Assembly (NCBI GenBank): GCA_964630225.1
Contig: CAZVUK010000017.1
Location: 1-20,690, forward strand
Direction: 5' to 3'
Length of the DNA: 20,690 bases
Source: CAYZRY01 sp964630225
Lineage (GTDB): Bacteria > Bacillota_I > Bacilli_A > RF39 > UBA660
This document shows, one piece after another, positions 1-7,023 of the stretch. The translations under genes were made by a program, and so were the position numbers. The notes beneath the pieces are model-generated. The model had not been told where the DNA came from and searched no databases. It worked only from the letters and a program-made list of their open reading frames with translations. How positions within the stretch are numbered: the stretch's first letter is position 1; each line of letters opens with the position of its first letter.

Positions 1-5
1 TCTAA

Positions 6-349
6 TGGTGGAGCCGGGGAGAATCGAACTCCCGTCCGAAACTGCCGTTCTAGGAACATCTACAAGTTTATTCAGTTATTAAAATTCGCTACCCAACAAT
101 TAACTGACAAACAATTGAATAACTAGTTTATTTTAATTCACTATGATCCATAAACATAATCATAGTATATCCTACTAAAATGAGCTCCTGTTACTTCACG
201 TAGGCAAGAAGTAGAGAAGCCTATCTTACTTAATTAAGCAAATGATAGTTTATTAAATTTATTTCCAGTTATATTTAACTGTTGCATTTTTGGTTGCCAC
301 CAACTTGCAATCCCTATACGCACAATCCCGTCGAAACCTAGTCGACCCC
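6..349 (-). ncRNA. ssrA: tmRNA (transfer-messenger RNA)
   Basis: One-piece tmRNA that rescues stalled ribosomes with SmpB and tags the nascent chain. The 5' end GGGGTCG (349-343) pairs with CGGCTCC just before ACCA at the 3' end (coordinate 6), giving a 7-bp acceptor stem with the G3-U typical of tmRNA. The T arm GGGAG-TTCGATT-CTCCC and the 5' motif GGTTTCGACGGG are present. The tag reading frame is placed by the segment TTAAATATAACT, which in Bacillus subtilis directly precedes the resume codon. Here the resume codon is GGA (266-264), and the frame reads GNKFNKLSFA and stops at TAA (236-234). Length is 344 nt, normal for the family. The CCA is encoded. It lies directly downstream of smpB and has its own promoter. 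Confidence 0.95.
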
Positions 350-361
350 ATTGGTAGAGTA

Positions 362-390
362 ATTATAGCACAAAAGATGCTCTTTTTCCA
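362..390 (-). promoter_or_regulatory. ssrA promoter
   Basis: Minus-strand -35 TGGAAA (390-385), 17-bp spacer and perfect -10 TATAAT (367-362). The -10 ends 12 nt before the mature 5' end of the tmRNA, which leaves room for a short leader removed by RNase P. The -35 lies just downstream of the smpB stop, so ssrA can be transcribed independently of the smpB operon. Confidence 0.75.
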
Positions 391-392
391 CT

Positions 393-839
393 CTAATCGT
401 AGTTGCGTTCTTTAAGGCTCTTATCTAATTTTCTTTTGATATCTCTTTCTTTTATGACTTCTCGTTTGTCAAAATGCTTTTTACCTTTGGCAACACCTAT
501 TAATATTTTAACTTTATTTTTCTTGAAATAAAGTTTTAAAGCAACCAAAGTATAACCTTCCATTTCAAGTTTAGCAGAAAGTTTTTTAATCTCACTCTTA
601 TTTAGAAGTAGTTTTCTACTTCTTTTTTCTTCGTGGTTAAAGATATTTCCTTCTTTATATAAATTGATAAACATATTCACTAGAAAAACTTCACCTTTTC
701 TTATCAAGGCGTAAGAGTCATCAATACTACATTTTCCTGCTCGTATAGATTTTACTTCAGTTCCACTTAAGACAATTCCTGCTTCGTAAGTTTCCTCGAT
801 AAAGTAATCATATTTAGCTTTTCTGTTGAATATTTCCAT
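393..839 (-). CDS. smpB: SsrA-binding protein SmpB
   Basis: SmpB binds the tRNA-like domain of tmRNA and carries it into stalled ribosomes in trans-translation. The 148-aa protein has family length. It shows the OB-fold signature GTEVKSIRAGK (about residues 26-36), the RKLLLN segment (75-80), and GKKHFDKRE (119-127) followed by a basic tail that in SmpB enters the empty mRNA channel. The ATG at 839-837 overlaps the TAA of the upstream CapA-like gene by one base (TAATG), and a GGTGA lies a few bases upstream, so translation is probably coupled. The neighbours ssrA downstream and rnr two genes upstream match the usual Firmicutes cluster. Confidence 0.95.
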   Translation of the reverse strand: MEIFNRKAKYDYFIEETYEAGIVLSGTEVKSIRAGKCSIDDSYALIRKGEVFLVNMFINLYKEGNIFNHEEKRSRKLLLNKSEIKKLSAKLEMEGYTLVALKLYFKKNKVKILIGVAKGKKHFDKREVIKERDIKRKLDKSLKERNYD

Positions 840-2002
840 TATTTCACCACTATGCTTTTATCTAGCTTTGTGATCCTTTCTTTTAGGTTTTTAAAGTATG
901 TTTGATAGTTAGCTAATATACTATTGTTTAACATACTATACGGATATACCAAATAACCATATCTCGTATTATAACCGCTTTTGTAATGAGTATAAATAAG
1001 CTCTGCTTCAACATCAGTAATTGCTTTGGTTGTTGTTCCTGAATCAGTAGTTAAGTTTAGATTAGCACTGACCATCGCCCCACTTAGTCTATCTGCTCCA
1101 TTTTGAGAAGATATAAAATTTCCCAGCGAATATATAACTAGAGTGTTACCGATAAACTCGATTGGCTCTATCACGTGTGGGTGATGACCGATAACGACAT
1201 CGACGCCAAGTGATGATAAATAATTAGCAATACGTTTTTGATCAGCACTGACGTTGGGATTATACTCTATACCCCAGTGCATTGAAACAAATATAAAATC
1301 TGTTTTATCTTTGATTAAATTTATATCTTTTTTAACTCGCTCTTCACTATATACATTAACATAGTAATCATTTGGACTTTTTAAGCCGTTTGTTAATGTT
1401 GTATATGCTAATAAAGAGTATTTTATTCCGTTTTTTTCCATGACTTGAATATTATCTCGTTCTTCGGCGCTAGTTGCACTGCCTATGACCATTGCTTCTT
1501 TACTATTCCAATATTTTCGAGAATTTATGATCGCTTTTGCTCCACGATCTAGCGTGTGATTATTAGCTAAGCTAACCAGGTTAAAACCACTATCTAAAAA
1601 AGCATCTCCAACTTCGTAAGGAGAGTTAAACATCGGATAAGTAGATAATCCAAGCTCTGCTCCGCCGAGAATAGTCTCTTGATTATAAAAAGCTAAATCA
1701 TATTTTTCGATAATTGGTTTAACATGAACAAACATTTTTCTGAAATCATAAGCCGTACTAGTTTTAGCATCTAAATATATAGTCTTATGAATAAGGGCGT
1801 CTCCGACCATTATTATTGAAAGTGATGATTCGTCTATTTCTGGAACTACTTCATCACGATATTTAAATTTTGCTAAATTTGTTATTACACCATATTCTTG
1901 CCAATACAAAACATGTATGTTCATCGCAAGAACTACAAGCATTACAATTCCCGTTAAAAACGCTAAAATTTTATATGTTTTTTTTATCCTTCTTTTTCCC
2001 AT
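839..2002 (-). CDS. CapA-family (PGA_cap) membrane-anchored metallophosphatase-fold protein
   Basis: 387 aa with a basic N-terminus and one hydrophobic segment at about residues 11-29, so probably a membrane anchor with the catalytic part outside. The rest carries the CapA/PgsA family motifs (bacterial capsule synthesis protein, calcineurin-like metallophosphatase fold): MVGDALIH (65-72), NQE (107-109), LANNH (145-149), MHWG (241-244), GHHPH (272-276) and SLGNF (292-296). Family members take part in poly-gamma-glutamate export or act as wall or phosphate-ester hydrolases; the substrate here cannot be told. No pgsB/pgsC partner is in the window. The ATG at 2002 follows TGGAGG with 6-nt spacing and lies 32 nt inside the end of rnr; the stop overlaps the smpB start. 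This places it firmly in the rnr-smpB operon, an unusual position for this family. Confidence 0.85.
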   Translation of the reverse strand: MGKRRIKKTYKILAFLTGIVMLVVLAMNIHVLYWQEYGVITNLAKFKYRDEVVPEIDESSLSIIMVGDALIHKTIYLDAKTSTAYDFRKMFVHVKPIIEKYDLAFYNQETILGGAELGLSTYPMFNSPYEVGDAFLDSGFNLVSLANNHTLDRGAKAIINSRKYWNSKEAMVIGSATSAEERDNIQVMEKNGIKYSLLAYTTLTNGLKSPNDYYVNVYSEERVKKDINLIKDKTDFIFVSMHWGIEYNPNVSADQKRIANYLSSLGVDVVIGHHPHVIEPIEFIGNTLVIYSLGNFISSQNGADRLSGAMVSANLNLTTDSGTTTKAITDVEAELIYTHYKSGYNTRYGYLVYPYSMLNNSILANYQTYFKNLKERITKLDKSIVVK

Positions 2003-4103
2003 CGCTTACCTCCACGATTGAAAAATCAATCTTTTTCTCTTCTTTAGATGCTCTAACTACTTTGACCCGTAATCTATCACCTAAACGATATACTTTTTTG
2101 CTATGTTCTCCGGTAAGTGTTTGTTTTGTTTCATCGTAAATAAAATAATCTTTCATCTCGGCTGTCGAAACTAATCCTTCGATTAAATTATCTAGCTGCA
2201 CAAACATTCCAAAATTGGCAACTCCAGAGACCATCGCTTCGTATTCTTCGCCGATGTGAGACTCCATATACTCGGCCATTTTCATCGAATCTACTTCACG
2301 TTCACAGTCGATCGATGCTCGCTCGCGATTTGATGAGTGCTCAGCAACGATATTTAGTTTCTCGCTCCAGTGACCGATTGTTTTTCCCGACATATCATTA
2401 TCAAATAGATAGGTTCTAAGAAGTCTGTGCACTGTTGTATCTGGGTATCTGCGAATAGGCGAAGTAAAGTGTGTATAACATTTGCTAGCTAAACCGTAAT
2501 GTCCTAGGTTTTGTGCTAAGTAAATAGCTTTTTGCATATTTCTTAAAACTAAACTTGACAACACTTTAAACTCTGTTTTATCTTTTAAATAGTTAACTAG
2601 TGACTGCACTCCTTTTGGGCTGATGTTTTTCATATCCGCAGTCACGTTATAACCAAGCGAACTTAGGAAAGATAAAAATTCTCTCATCTTTTCTTCTTTA
2701 GGTTTTTCATGAACACGGTAGATAAATGGTAGATCCATGTAAAAGATATGACTTGCCACACATTCGTTTGCTTGAATCATAAAATCTTCGATGATGTTTT
2801 CTCCCCGTCCTCTGTCTCTTAATACGACATCGTAAGGAAGTCCTTCTTCATTAACTAGTATCTTAGCTTCGTTAGTTCCAAAATCGATGTAACCACGAAG
2901 ATTTTTACTATCTCTAATTATTTTTGATAATTCATCCATCATATGAAGTGTTTCTTCATAAGCTTCGTATCCTTCGACTTTTTCGCCTTGCTCGATTATT
3001 TTATTAACATTTTTATAAGTCATCTGAATTCTAGATTTAATGATACTTGGAAATATTTCATAATTTTTAGTTTGACCTTTGCTATCTATTTCCATTACAC
3101 ATGAAATAGCTAATCGATCGACATTTGGATTAAGTGAACATATTCCATTTGATAATTCATGAGGAAGCATAGGTATAACTCTATCAACTAGATAGACGCT
3201 CGTGCCACGTTCCATAGCCTCTTTATCAAGGGGTTCTCCTTCTTTGACATAATAACTGACATCAGCGATATGAACGCCTAATTCATAATTACCATTTTCT
3301 AATTTCTTTATCGATAATGCATCATCTATATCTTTAGTATCATCACCATCGATGGTGAAGATAAGTTCCCCAGTTAAATCTCGGCGACCTGCTCGGTCTT
3401 CTTCAAGTACTTCAGCAGGAATGCCACTAAGCGAAGTAAGTGTCTCTTCATCAAATTCACTTTTAATTTCATACTTATAGACAATAGATAATATATCTAC
3501 CCCCGGATCGTTTTTATGTCCTATTATCTTTTCAATTGTTCCAATGTACCTACCTGCACCAATTTTTTTATTTATCTTACAGACTACTTTGTGACCATCG
3601 ACAGCATTTTTGCTATCTTGTTTATCTATCTGAACTATTATCTTTAAACTATTATCATCAGGCATAACATAAGTCTTATTCTTCTTAGTTTGAAACTCAC
3701 CAACAAAAGTACTTATTCCTCTTTTTATTACTCTGACTATTCTTCCTTCTTGTCTGCCATCAGCTTTACTTTCTATTACTTCGACAACGACGATATCTTC
3801 ATCTAATGCCCCGTTTAAGTTCGCTTCACCGACAAAAATATCTTCTTCTTGATTTTCAACTGAAACAAAACCAAAGCCTTTTTTATTAACTGTAAGGCTT
3901 CCTTTTTTAAGTGGACCATCATTAAAGAGCATATATCTATTTTTATTTGATAGGTATAATTCTCCTTCTTTGACTAATTTATCTAGAATCTTACCATACT
4001 CATCGGTTTCCTCTATCGTAAGTAAGTTTAATTCCTCATGTAATTCTTCATACGAAAGAGCTTTTCCCTTACTTTTTATCATGTCTATTATTTTATTTTG
4101 CAT
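1971..4103 (-). CDS. rnr: Ribonuclease R
   Basis: 3'-to-5' processive exoribonuclease that degrades structured RNA and, with tmRNA/SmpB, clears non-stop mRNAs. 710 aa. The N-terminal 60 residues look like the winged-helix domain. Two cold-shock domains follow (about 65-210; KKGFGFVS at 74-81). The RNB catalytic core starts near 235 and holds the metal-binding set D252, D258, D260 and D261 in TIDGDDTKDIDDA. An S1 domain occupies about 618-697, followed by a lysine-rich end. The ATG at 4103 has AGAGGT upstream. It follows secG after a small terminator-like hairpin and continues into the CapA-like gene with a 32-nt overlap. Full length, no key residue missing. Confidence 0.97.
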   Translation of the reverse strand: MQNKIIDMIKSKGKALSYEELHEELNLLTIEETDEYGKILDKLVKEGELYLSNKNRYMLFNDGPLKKGSLTVNKKGFGFVSVENQEEDIFVGEANLNGALDEDIVVVEVIESKADGRQEGRIVRVIKRGISTFVGEFQTKKNKTYVMPDDNSLKIIVQIDKQDSKNAVDGHKVVCKINKKIGAGRYIGTIEKIIGHKNDPGVDILSIVYKYEIKSEFDEETLTSLSGIPAEVLEEDRAGRRDLTGELIFTIDGDDTKDIDDALSIKKLENGNYELGVHIADVSYYVKEGEPLDKEAMERGTSVYLVDRVIPMLPHELSNGICSLNPNVDRLAISCVMEIDSKGQTKNYEIFPSIIKSRIQMTYKNVNKIIEQGEKVEGYEAYEETLHMMDELSKIIRDSKNLRGYIDFGTNEAKILVNEEGLPYDVVLRDRGRGENIIEDFMIQANECVASHIFYMDLPFIYRVHEKPKEEKMREFLSFLSSLGYNVTADMKNISPKGVQSLVNYLKDKTEFKVLSSLVLRNMQKAIYLAQNLGHYGLASKCYTHFTSPIRRYPDTTVHRLLRTYLFDNDMSGKTIGHWSEKLNIVAEHSSNRERASIDCEREVDSMKMAEYMESHIGEEYEAMVSGVANFGMFVQLDNLIEGLVSTAEMKDYFIYDETKQTLTGEHSKKVYRLGDRLRVKVVRASKEEKKIDFSIVEVSDGKKKDKKNI

Positions 4104-4119
4104 ATTTACCTCTAAGCAA

Positions 4120-4125
4120 ATTATA
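4120..4125 (-). promoter_or_regulatory. possible -10 for rnr operon
   Basis: Perfect TATAAT on the minus strand, 16 nt upstream of the rnr ATG and just after the T-run of the secG terminator. No good -35 is visible at 16-18 bp spacing, so the promoter call is weak. Confidence 0.35.
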
Positions 4126-4129
4126 CAAT

Positions 4130-4154
4130 AAAAAAAAGACTTAATACAGTCTTT
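4130..4154 (-). terminator. intrinsic terminator or attenuator between secG and rnr
   Basis: In the minus-strand RNA, AAAGACT (4154-4148), a 6-nt loop and AGTCTTT (4141-4135) form a 7-bp stem whose 3' arm runs into a stretch of eight T. It starts one base after the secG stop. The stem is short and AT-rich, so some readthrough into rnr is likely. Confidence 0.6.
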
Positions 4155-4155
4155 C

Positions 4156-4371
4156 TTACATAAACTCCATTATCAAACTGACAAGAAAAAATGTTAATCC
4201 CAGAGCCATTGTAACTCTACTTATAAAAAGTTCTGCTCCACGTTCTTTTCTTTGTGAAAAAAGATCAGAGTTTCCACCAGATATAATTTGAGCTGCTCCT
4301 TCGGCTTTATTACTTTGAAGTAAAACTATCGATATTAACATAATTGATACAATTAATAAAAAGGTTTTCAT
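4156..4371 (-). CDS. secG: Protein translocase subunit SecG
   Basis: Small membrane subunit of the SecYEG export channel. 71 aa from the chosen start, with two hydrophobic segments (about residues 3-20 and 47-68) flanking the typical linker: LLQSNKAEGA, then SGGNSDLF and RGAELFISRVT. An in-frame ATG four codons upstream (4383) is rejected because its own codons contain the GGAGG (4381-4377) that sits 5 nt before the ATG at 4371. Neighbour rnr downstream is the usual Firmicutes partner. The upstream region is shared with the divergent FemA/B-type gene. Confidence 0.9.
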   Translation of the reverse strand: MKTFLLIVSIMLISIVLLQSNKAEGAAQIISGGNSDLFSQRKERGAELFISRVTMALGLTFFLVSLIMEFM

Positions 4372-4376
4372 ACTTT

Positions 4377-4381
4377 CCTCC
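4377..4381 (-). promoter_or_regulatory. ribosome binding site fixing the secG start
   Basis: GGAGG with a 5-nt spacer to ATG at 4371-4369. It shows that the four-residue-longer reading from 4383 is not the real start. Confidence 0.8.
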
Positions 4382-4392
4382 ATACAGCTAAT

Positions 4393-4421
4393 AATTTAAC
4401 ATATTTATACTTATTTTGCAA
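4393..4421 (-). promoter_or_regulatory. candidate secG promoter
   Basis: Minus-strand -35 TTGCAA (4421-4416), 17-bp spacer, -10 TAAATT (4398-4393). Both boxes match consensus at only four of six positions, in very AT-rich DNA. Confidence 0.35.
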
Positions 4422-4427
4422 GTTATT

Positions 4428-4443
4428 ATATTCTAAAGAATAT
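4428..4443. repeat. 16-bp perfect palindrome in the secG/femX-like divergent region
   Basis: ATATTCT-AA-AGAATAT lies between the divergent promoters and overlaps the poor -35 area of the plus-strand gene. It could be an operator, or chance in AT-rich DNA. Confidence 0.4.
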
Positions 4444-4450
4444 TTTTATA

Positions 4451-4459
4451 TGGTATAAT
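4451..4459 (+). promoter_or_regulatory. extended -10 promoter of the FemA/B-type gene
   Basis: TGGTATAAT is a TGn-extended perfect -10, with a poor -35 (TTCTAA) 17 bp upstream. The predicted start is near 4466, giving a leader of about 14 nt with AAAGGAGG directly before the ATG. Confidence 0.7.
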
Positions 4460-4479
4460 CTATTTACAAAGGAGGGGCT

Positions 4480-5721
4480 ATGAGAATAATTAAAATCGAT
4501 GAAAAAAGATACAATGATTTTGTTATGAATTGTCCGTATCGCAGTTATTATCAAAGTTCATCCTATGGAAGAGTTATGAATAATCTCGGTTTAAAAGATG
4601 AGTATTATGGCTTTGAAGACGGGGGACAGCTAGTAGGTGTTACGCTAGTTCTAGTTAAGACAATATTTATGAATTTTAAATATGGTTACTGCCCAAGAGG
4701 AATAATTATGGACTATACCCAAGCTAGAGATATTAACGAAGTAACGCGGGATTTTAAAGCGGCACTGCTTAAAGATTATTTTTTAATGATTAAGATGGAT
4801 CCACTAGTAATTAGTTCAATTAGAGACAAAAGAGGCAGCATCAAAAGTCAGAATAATAATCTTAAATCGATGATGAGTATTATGGAAGGAGCGGGCTACA
4901 ACCACTGCGGCTTCAACATGATGTTCGAGGCAGTAAAACCGCGTTTTGAAGCAGAATTAAATATCGATCTGCCAGCAACTACTCTTTTTAAAAACCTAAG
5001 TAAACAGACGAGAAACAAACTTAGAAAAGCTACTAAGTATGGTTTGACTGTTTATAAAGATAATAAGTATGAAATGGAAAAGTATTTTCATTTAATCAAG
5101 GATAGAGGTTTTAATCTAAAATATTATAAGGAACTTCACAATAACTTTGGTGATAATTTTGAGATATACTATGCTAAATTAAATACGAGAGTATATGTTG
5201 AAAACAGTAAAAAACTATATGAAAAAGAGATGGAGATAAACGATTATTTAACTAATATTATTCAGTCTCACGGATACAAGGGTAAAAAGATAAGTAGTGT
5301 CCTGAGTAAAAAAATGGAATCAGATAAATTATTAAGTGCATACAAAAGTTACATGGTCGTAGCAACCGAGCTATTGAGAGAATATCCTGAAGGACTTATC
5401 GTTGGTGTTACAACAACGCTTAAATATGCCGATAAAATATATCTTGTTACCGAAGGGTATAACCGTGAGTATAAAAACCTTTGTGCTACCTATCTAACTA
5501 AATGGAAAATAATCGAAAAATATGCTCAAAGTGAAATGAAAGTCTTTAATATGGGGGGCTTGTCAGGAAGATTTGACCCCAAAAACAACCCGTATAAAGG
5601 GCTTAATGAAATGAAGTTTGGATACGGCTGCCAAGCAATTGAATATGTCGGTGAATTTAATTTGATTGTCAACAATCCGATGTACTCGATATACAAAGGG
5701 TTAAATCTAAATAAAAAGTAA
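4480..5721 (+). CDS. FemA/FemB-family peptidoglycan bridge aminoacyltransferase
   Basis: Adds amino acids from aminoacyl-tRNA to the stem peptide of lipid II, building the interpeptide bridge at the cytoplasmic face of the membrane. 413 aa with the family layout. Two acetyltransferase-like lobes are present, with an N-terminal YYQSSSYGRVMNNLG (23-37), a basic LSKQTRNKLRKA (173-184), and a long charged helical insert at about 236-297 matching the Fem coiled-coil arm. The C-terminal lobe carries GGLSGRF (359-365), GLNEMKFGYG (374-383) and GEFNL (391-395). The residue transferred (Gly, Ser or Ala) cannot be told. It is a single-gene unit on the opposite strand to everything around it, between an extended -10 and a two-way terminator. 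It implies a cross-bridged murein wall. Confidence 0.88.
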   Translation: MRIIKIDEKRYNDFVMNCPYRSYYQSSSYGRVMNNLGLKDEYYGFEDGGQLVGVTLVLVKTIFMNFKYGYCPRGIIMDYTQARDINEVTRDFKAALLKDYFLMIKMDPLVISSIRDKRGSIKSQNNNLKSMMSIMEGAGYNHCGFNMMFEAVKPRFEAELNIDLPATTLFKNLSKQTRNKLRKATKYGLTVYKDNKYEMEKYFHLIKDRGFNLKYYKELHNNFGDNFEIYYAKLNTRVYVENSKKLYEKEMEINDYLTNIIQSHGYKGKKISSVLSKKMESDKLLSAYKSYMVVATELLREYPEGLIVGVTTTLKYADKIYLVTEGYNREYKNLCATYLTKWKIIEKYAQSEMKVFNMGGLSGRFDPKNNPYKGLNEMKFGYGCQAIEYVGEFNLIVNNPMYSIYKGLNLNKK

Positions 5722-5722
5722 C

Positions 5723-5755
5723 AAAAAAAAGAAGCAAATGCTTCATTTTTTTTAT
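5723..5755. terminator. bidirectional intrinsic terminator
   Basis: Hairpin GAAGC-AAAT-GCTTC (5731-5744) flanked by A8 on the left and T8 on the right, so it has a T-run in both directions. It ends the FemA/B-type gene and, on the other strand, tuf. The tuf stop codon lies within the T-tract. Confidence 0.85.
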
Positions 5756-6939
5756 TTCTTTATGATTTCAATTACGTTACCAGCACCGACTGTTCTTCCA
5801 CCTTCACGGATAGAGAATTTAGTACCGTTTTCAACTGCAATTGGGTGAATTAGTTCAACTGTCATTTCGATGTTGTCTCCTGGCATAACCATGTCAACAC
5901 CTGCTGGAAGTTCAACTACACCTGTTACGTCAGTAGTTCTGAAGTAGAATTGTGGTCTGTAGTTTGCAAAGAACGGAGTATGACGTCCACCCTCTTCTTT
6001 AGTTAAAACATAAACTTGTGCTTTAAACTTGTTATGAGGGGTAACTGATCCTGGTTTTGCAAGAACTTGTCCTCTTTCAACTTCTTCACGAGAAACACCA
6101 CGTAATAGTACACCAGCGTTATCTCCTGCTTCTGCGTAATCTAATTGTTTTCTGAACATCTCGATTCCTGTAACAACCGTTTTCTTAGTAGGTTTAATAC
6201 CAACTATTTCAACTTCGTCGTTAAGGTTAAGTTTTCCACGTTCTACACGTCCTGTAACAACAGTTCCACGACCTGTAATTGTGAAAACATCTTCGATACT
6301 CATTAGGAATGGCTTATCTGTTTCACGGTCTGGAGTTGGAATCCACTCGTCTACCGCTGCCATAAGCTCATCGATAGCTTTACCGTATTCTTCATCTCCT
6401 TCAAGTGCCTTAAGAGCTGATCCTCTGATGATCGGAGTGTTATCTCCATCGTATCCATACTCAGAAAGTAGTGAACGGATTTCCATTTCAACTAAATCTA
6501 GTAATTCAGCGTCATCAACTTGGTCACACTTGTTCATAAATATAACCATTTTTGGTACACCAACTTGGCGTGAAAGTAGAATATGCTCACGAGTTTGTGC
6601 CATAGGTCCGTCTGTTGCAGCAATAACTAAGATTGCTCCATCCATTTGTGCAGCTCCTGTGATCATGTTTTTAACATAGTCAGCATGCCCTGGACAGTCT
6701 ACGTGTGCGTAGTGACGAGCTTCTGTTTGATACTCAACGTGAGAAGTGTTGATTGTAATTCCACGTTCTCTTTCTTCTGGAGCCTTATCTATTTTTGCAT
6801 AGTCAAGAAAGTCTCCACCAAACTTGCTTGCTTGTCTTTTGGTAATAGCAGCAGTTAATGTTGTCTTACCATGGTCAACGTGACCAATTGTTCCAATATT
6901 TACATGTGGTTTTGATCTGTCAAATTTTTGTTTTGCCAT
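5752..6939 (-). CDS. tuf: Elongation factor Tu
   Basis: GTPase that brings aminoacyl-tRNA to the ribosomal A site. 395 aa, full length. G-domain motifs: GHVDHGKT (19-26), RGITI (59-63), DCPGH (81-85), NKCD (136-139), SAL (174-176). Two beta-barrel domains follow, ending in the conserved REGGRTVGAG. The ATG at 6939 has AAAAAGGAGG upstream. It is the last gene of the str operon, 84 nt after fusA, and has a strong promoter of its own in that gap, as expected for a very abundant protein. Confidence 0.99.
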   Translation of the reverse strand: MAKQKFDRSKPHVNIGTIGHVDHGKTTLTAAITKRQASKFGGDFLDYAKIDKAPEERERGITINTSHVEYQTEARHYAHVDCPGHADYVKNMITGAAQMDGAILVIAATDGPMAQTREHILLSRQVGVPKMVIFMNKCDQVDDAELLDLVEMEIRSLLSEYGYDGDNTPIIRGSALKALEGDEEYGKAIDELMAAVDEWIPTPDRETDKPFLMSIEDVFTITGRGTVVTGRVERGKLNLNDEVEIVGIKPTKKTVVTGIEMFRKQLDYAEAGDNAGVLLRGVSREEVERGQVLAKPGSVTPHNKFKAQVYVLTKEEGGRHTPFFANYRPQFYFRTTDVTGVVELPAGVDMVMPGDNIEMTVELIHPIAVENGTKFSIREGGRTVGAGNVIEIIKK

Positions 6940-6969
6940 AATAATTTCCTCCTTTTTAATTACTATTAT

Positions 6970-6998
6970 ATTTTATCTAATATTTGGCAATATTTCAA
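6970..6998 (-). promoter_or_regulatory. internal promoter for tuf
   Basis: Minus-strand -35 TTGAAA (6998-6993), exactly 17-bp spacer, -10 TAAAAT (6975-6970). Each box matches at five of six positions. It lies in the fusA-tuf gap, about 30 nt upstream of the tuf start. Confidence 0.7.
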
Positions 6999-7015
6999 CC
7001 ATTATTTAATAGTTG
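6996..7015 (-). other. hairpin in fusA-tuf gap overlapping the tuf -35
   Basis: In the minus-strand RNA, CAACTATT-AAAT-AATGGTTG forms an 8-bp stem with one G-U pair, starting just after the fusA stop. No T-run follows, so it is not a typical terminator. It could stabilise the fusA 3' end. Confidence 0.35.
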
Positions 7016-7023
7016 TATATTTA

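Noticed and set aside
4372..4383. Four-residue N-terminal extension of SecG
   Set aside because: The extension codons are the Shine-Dalgarno sequence for the downstream ATG.
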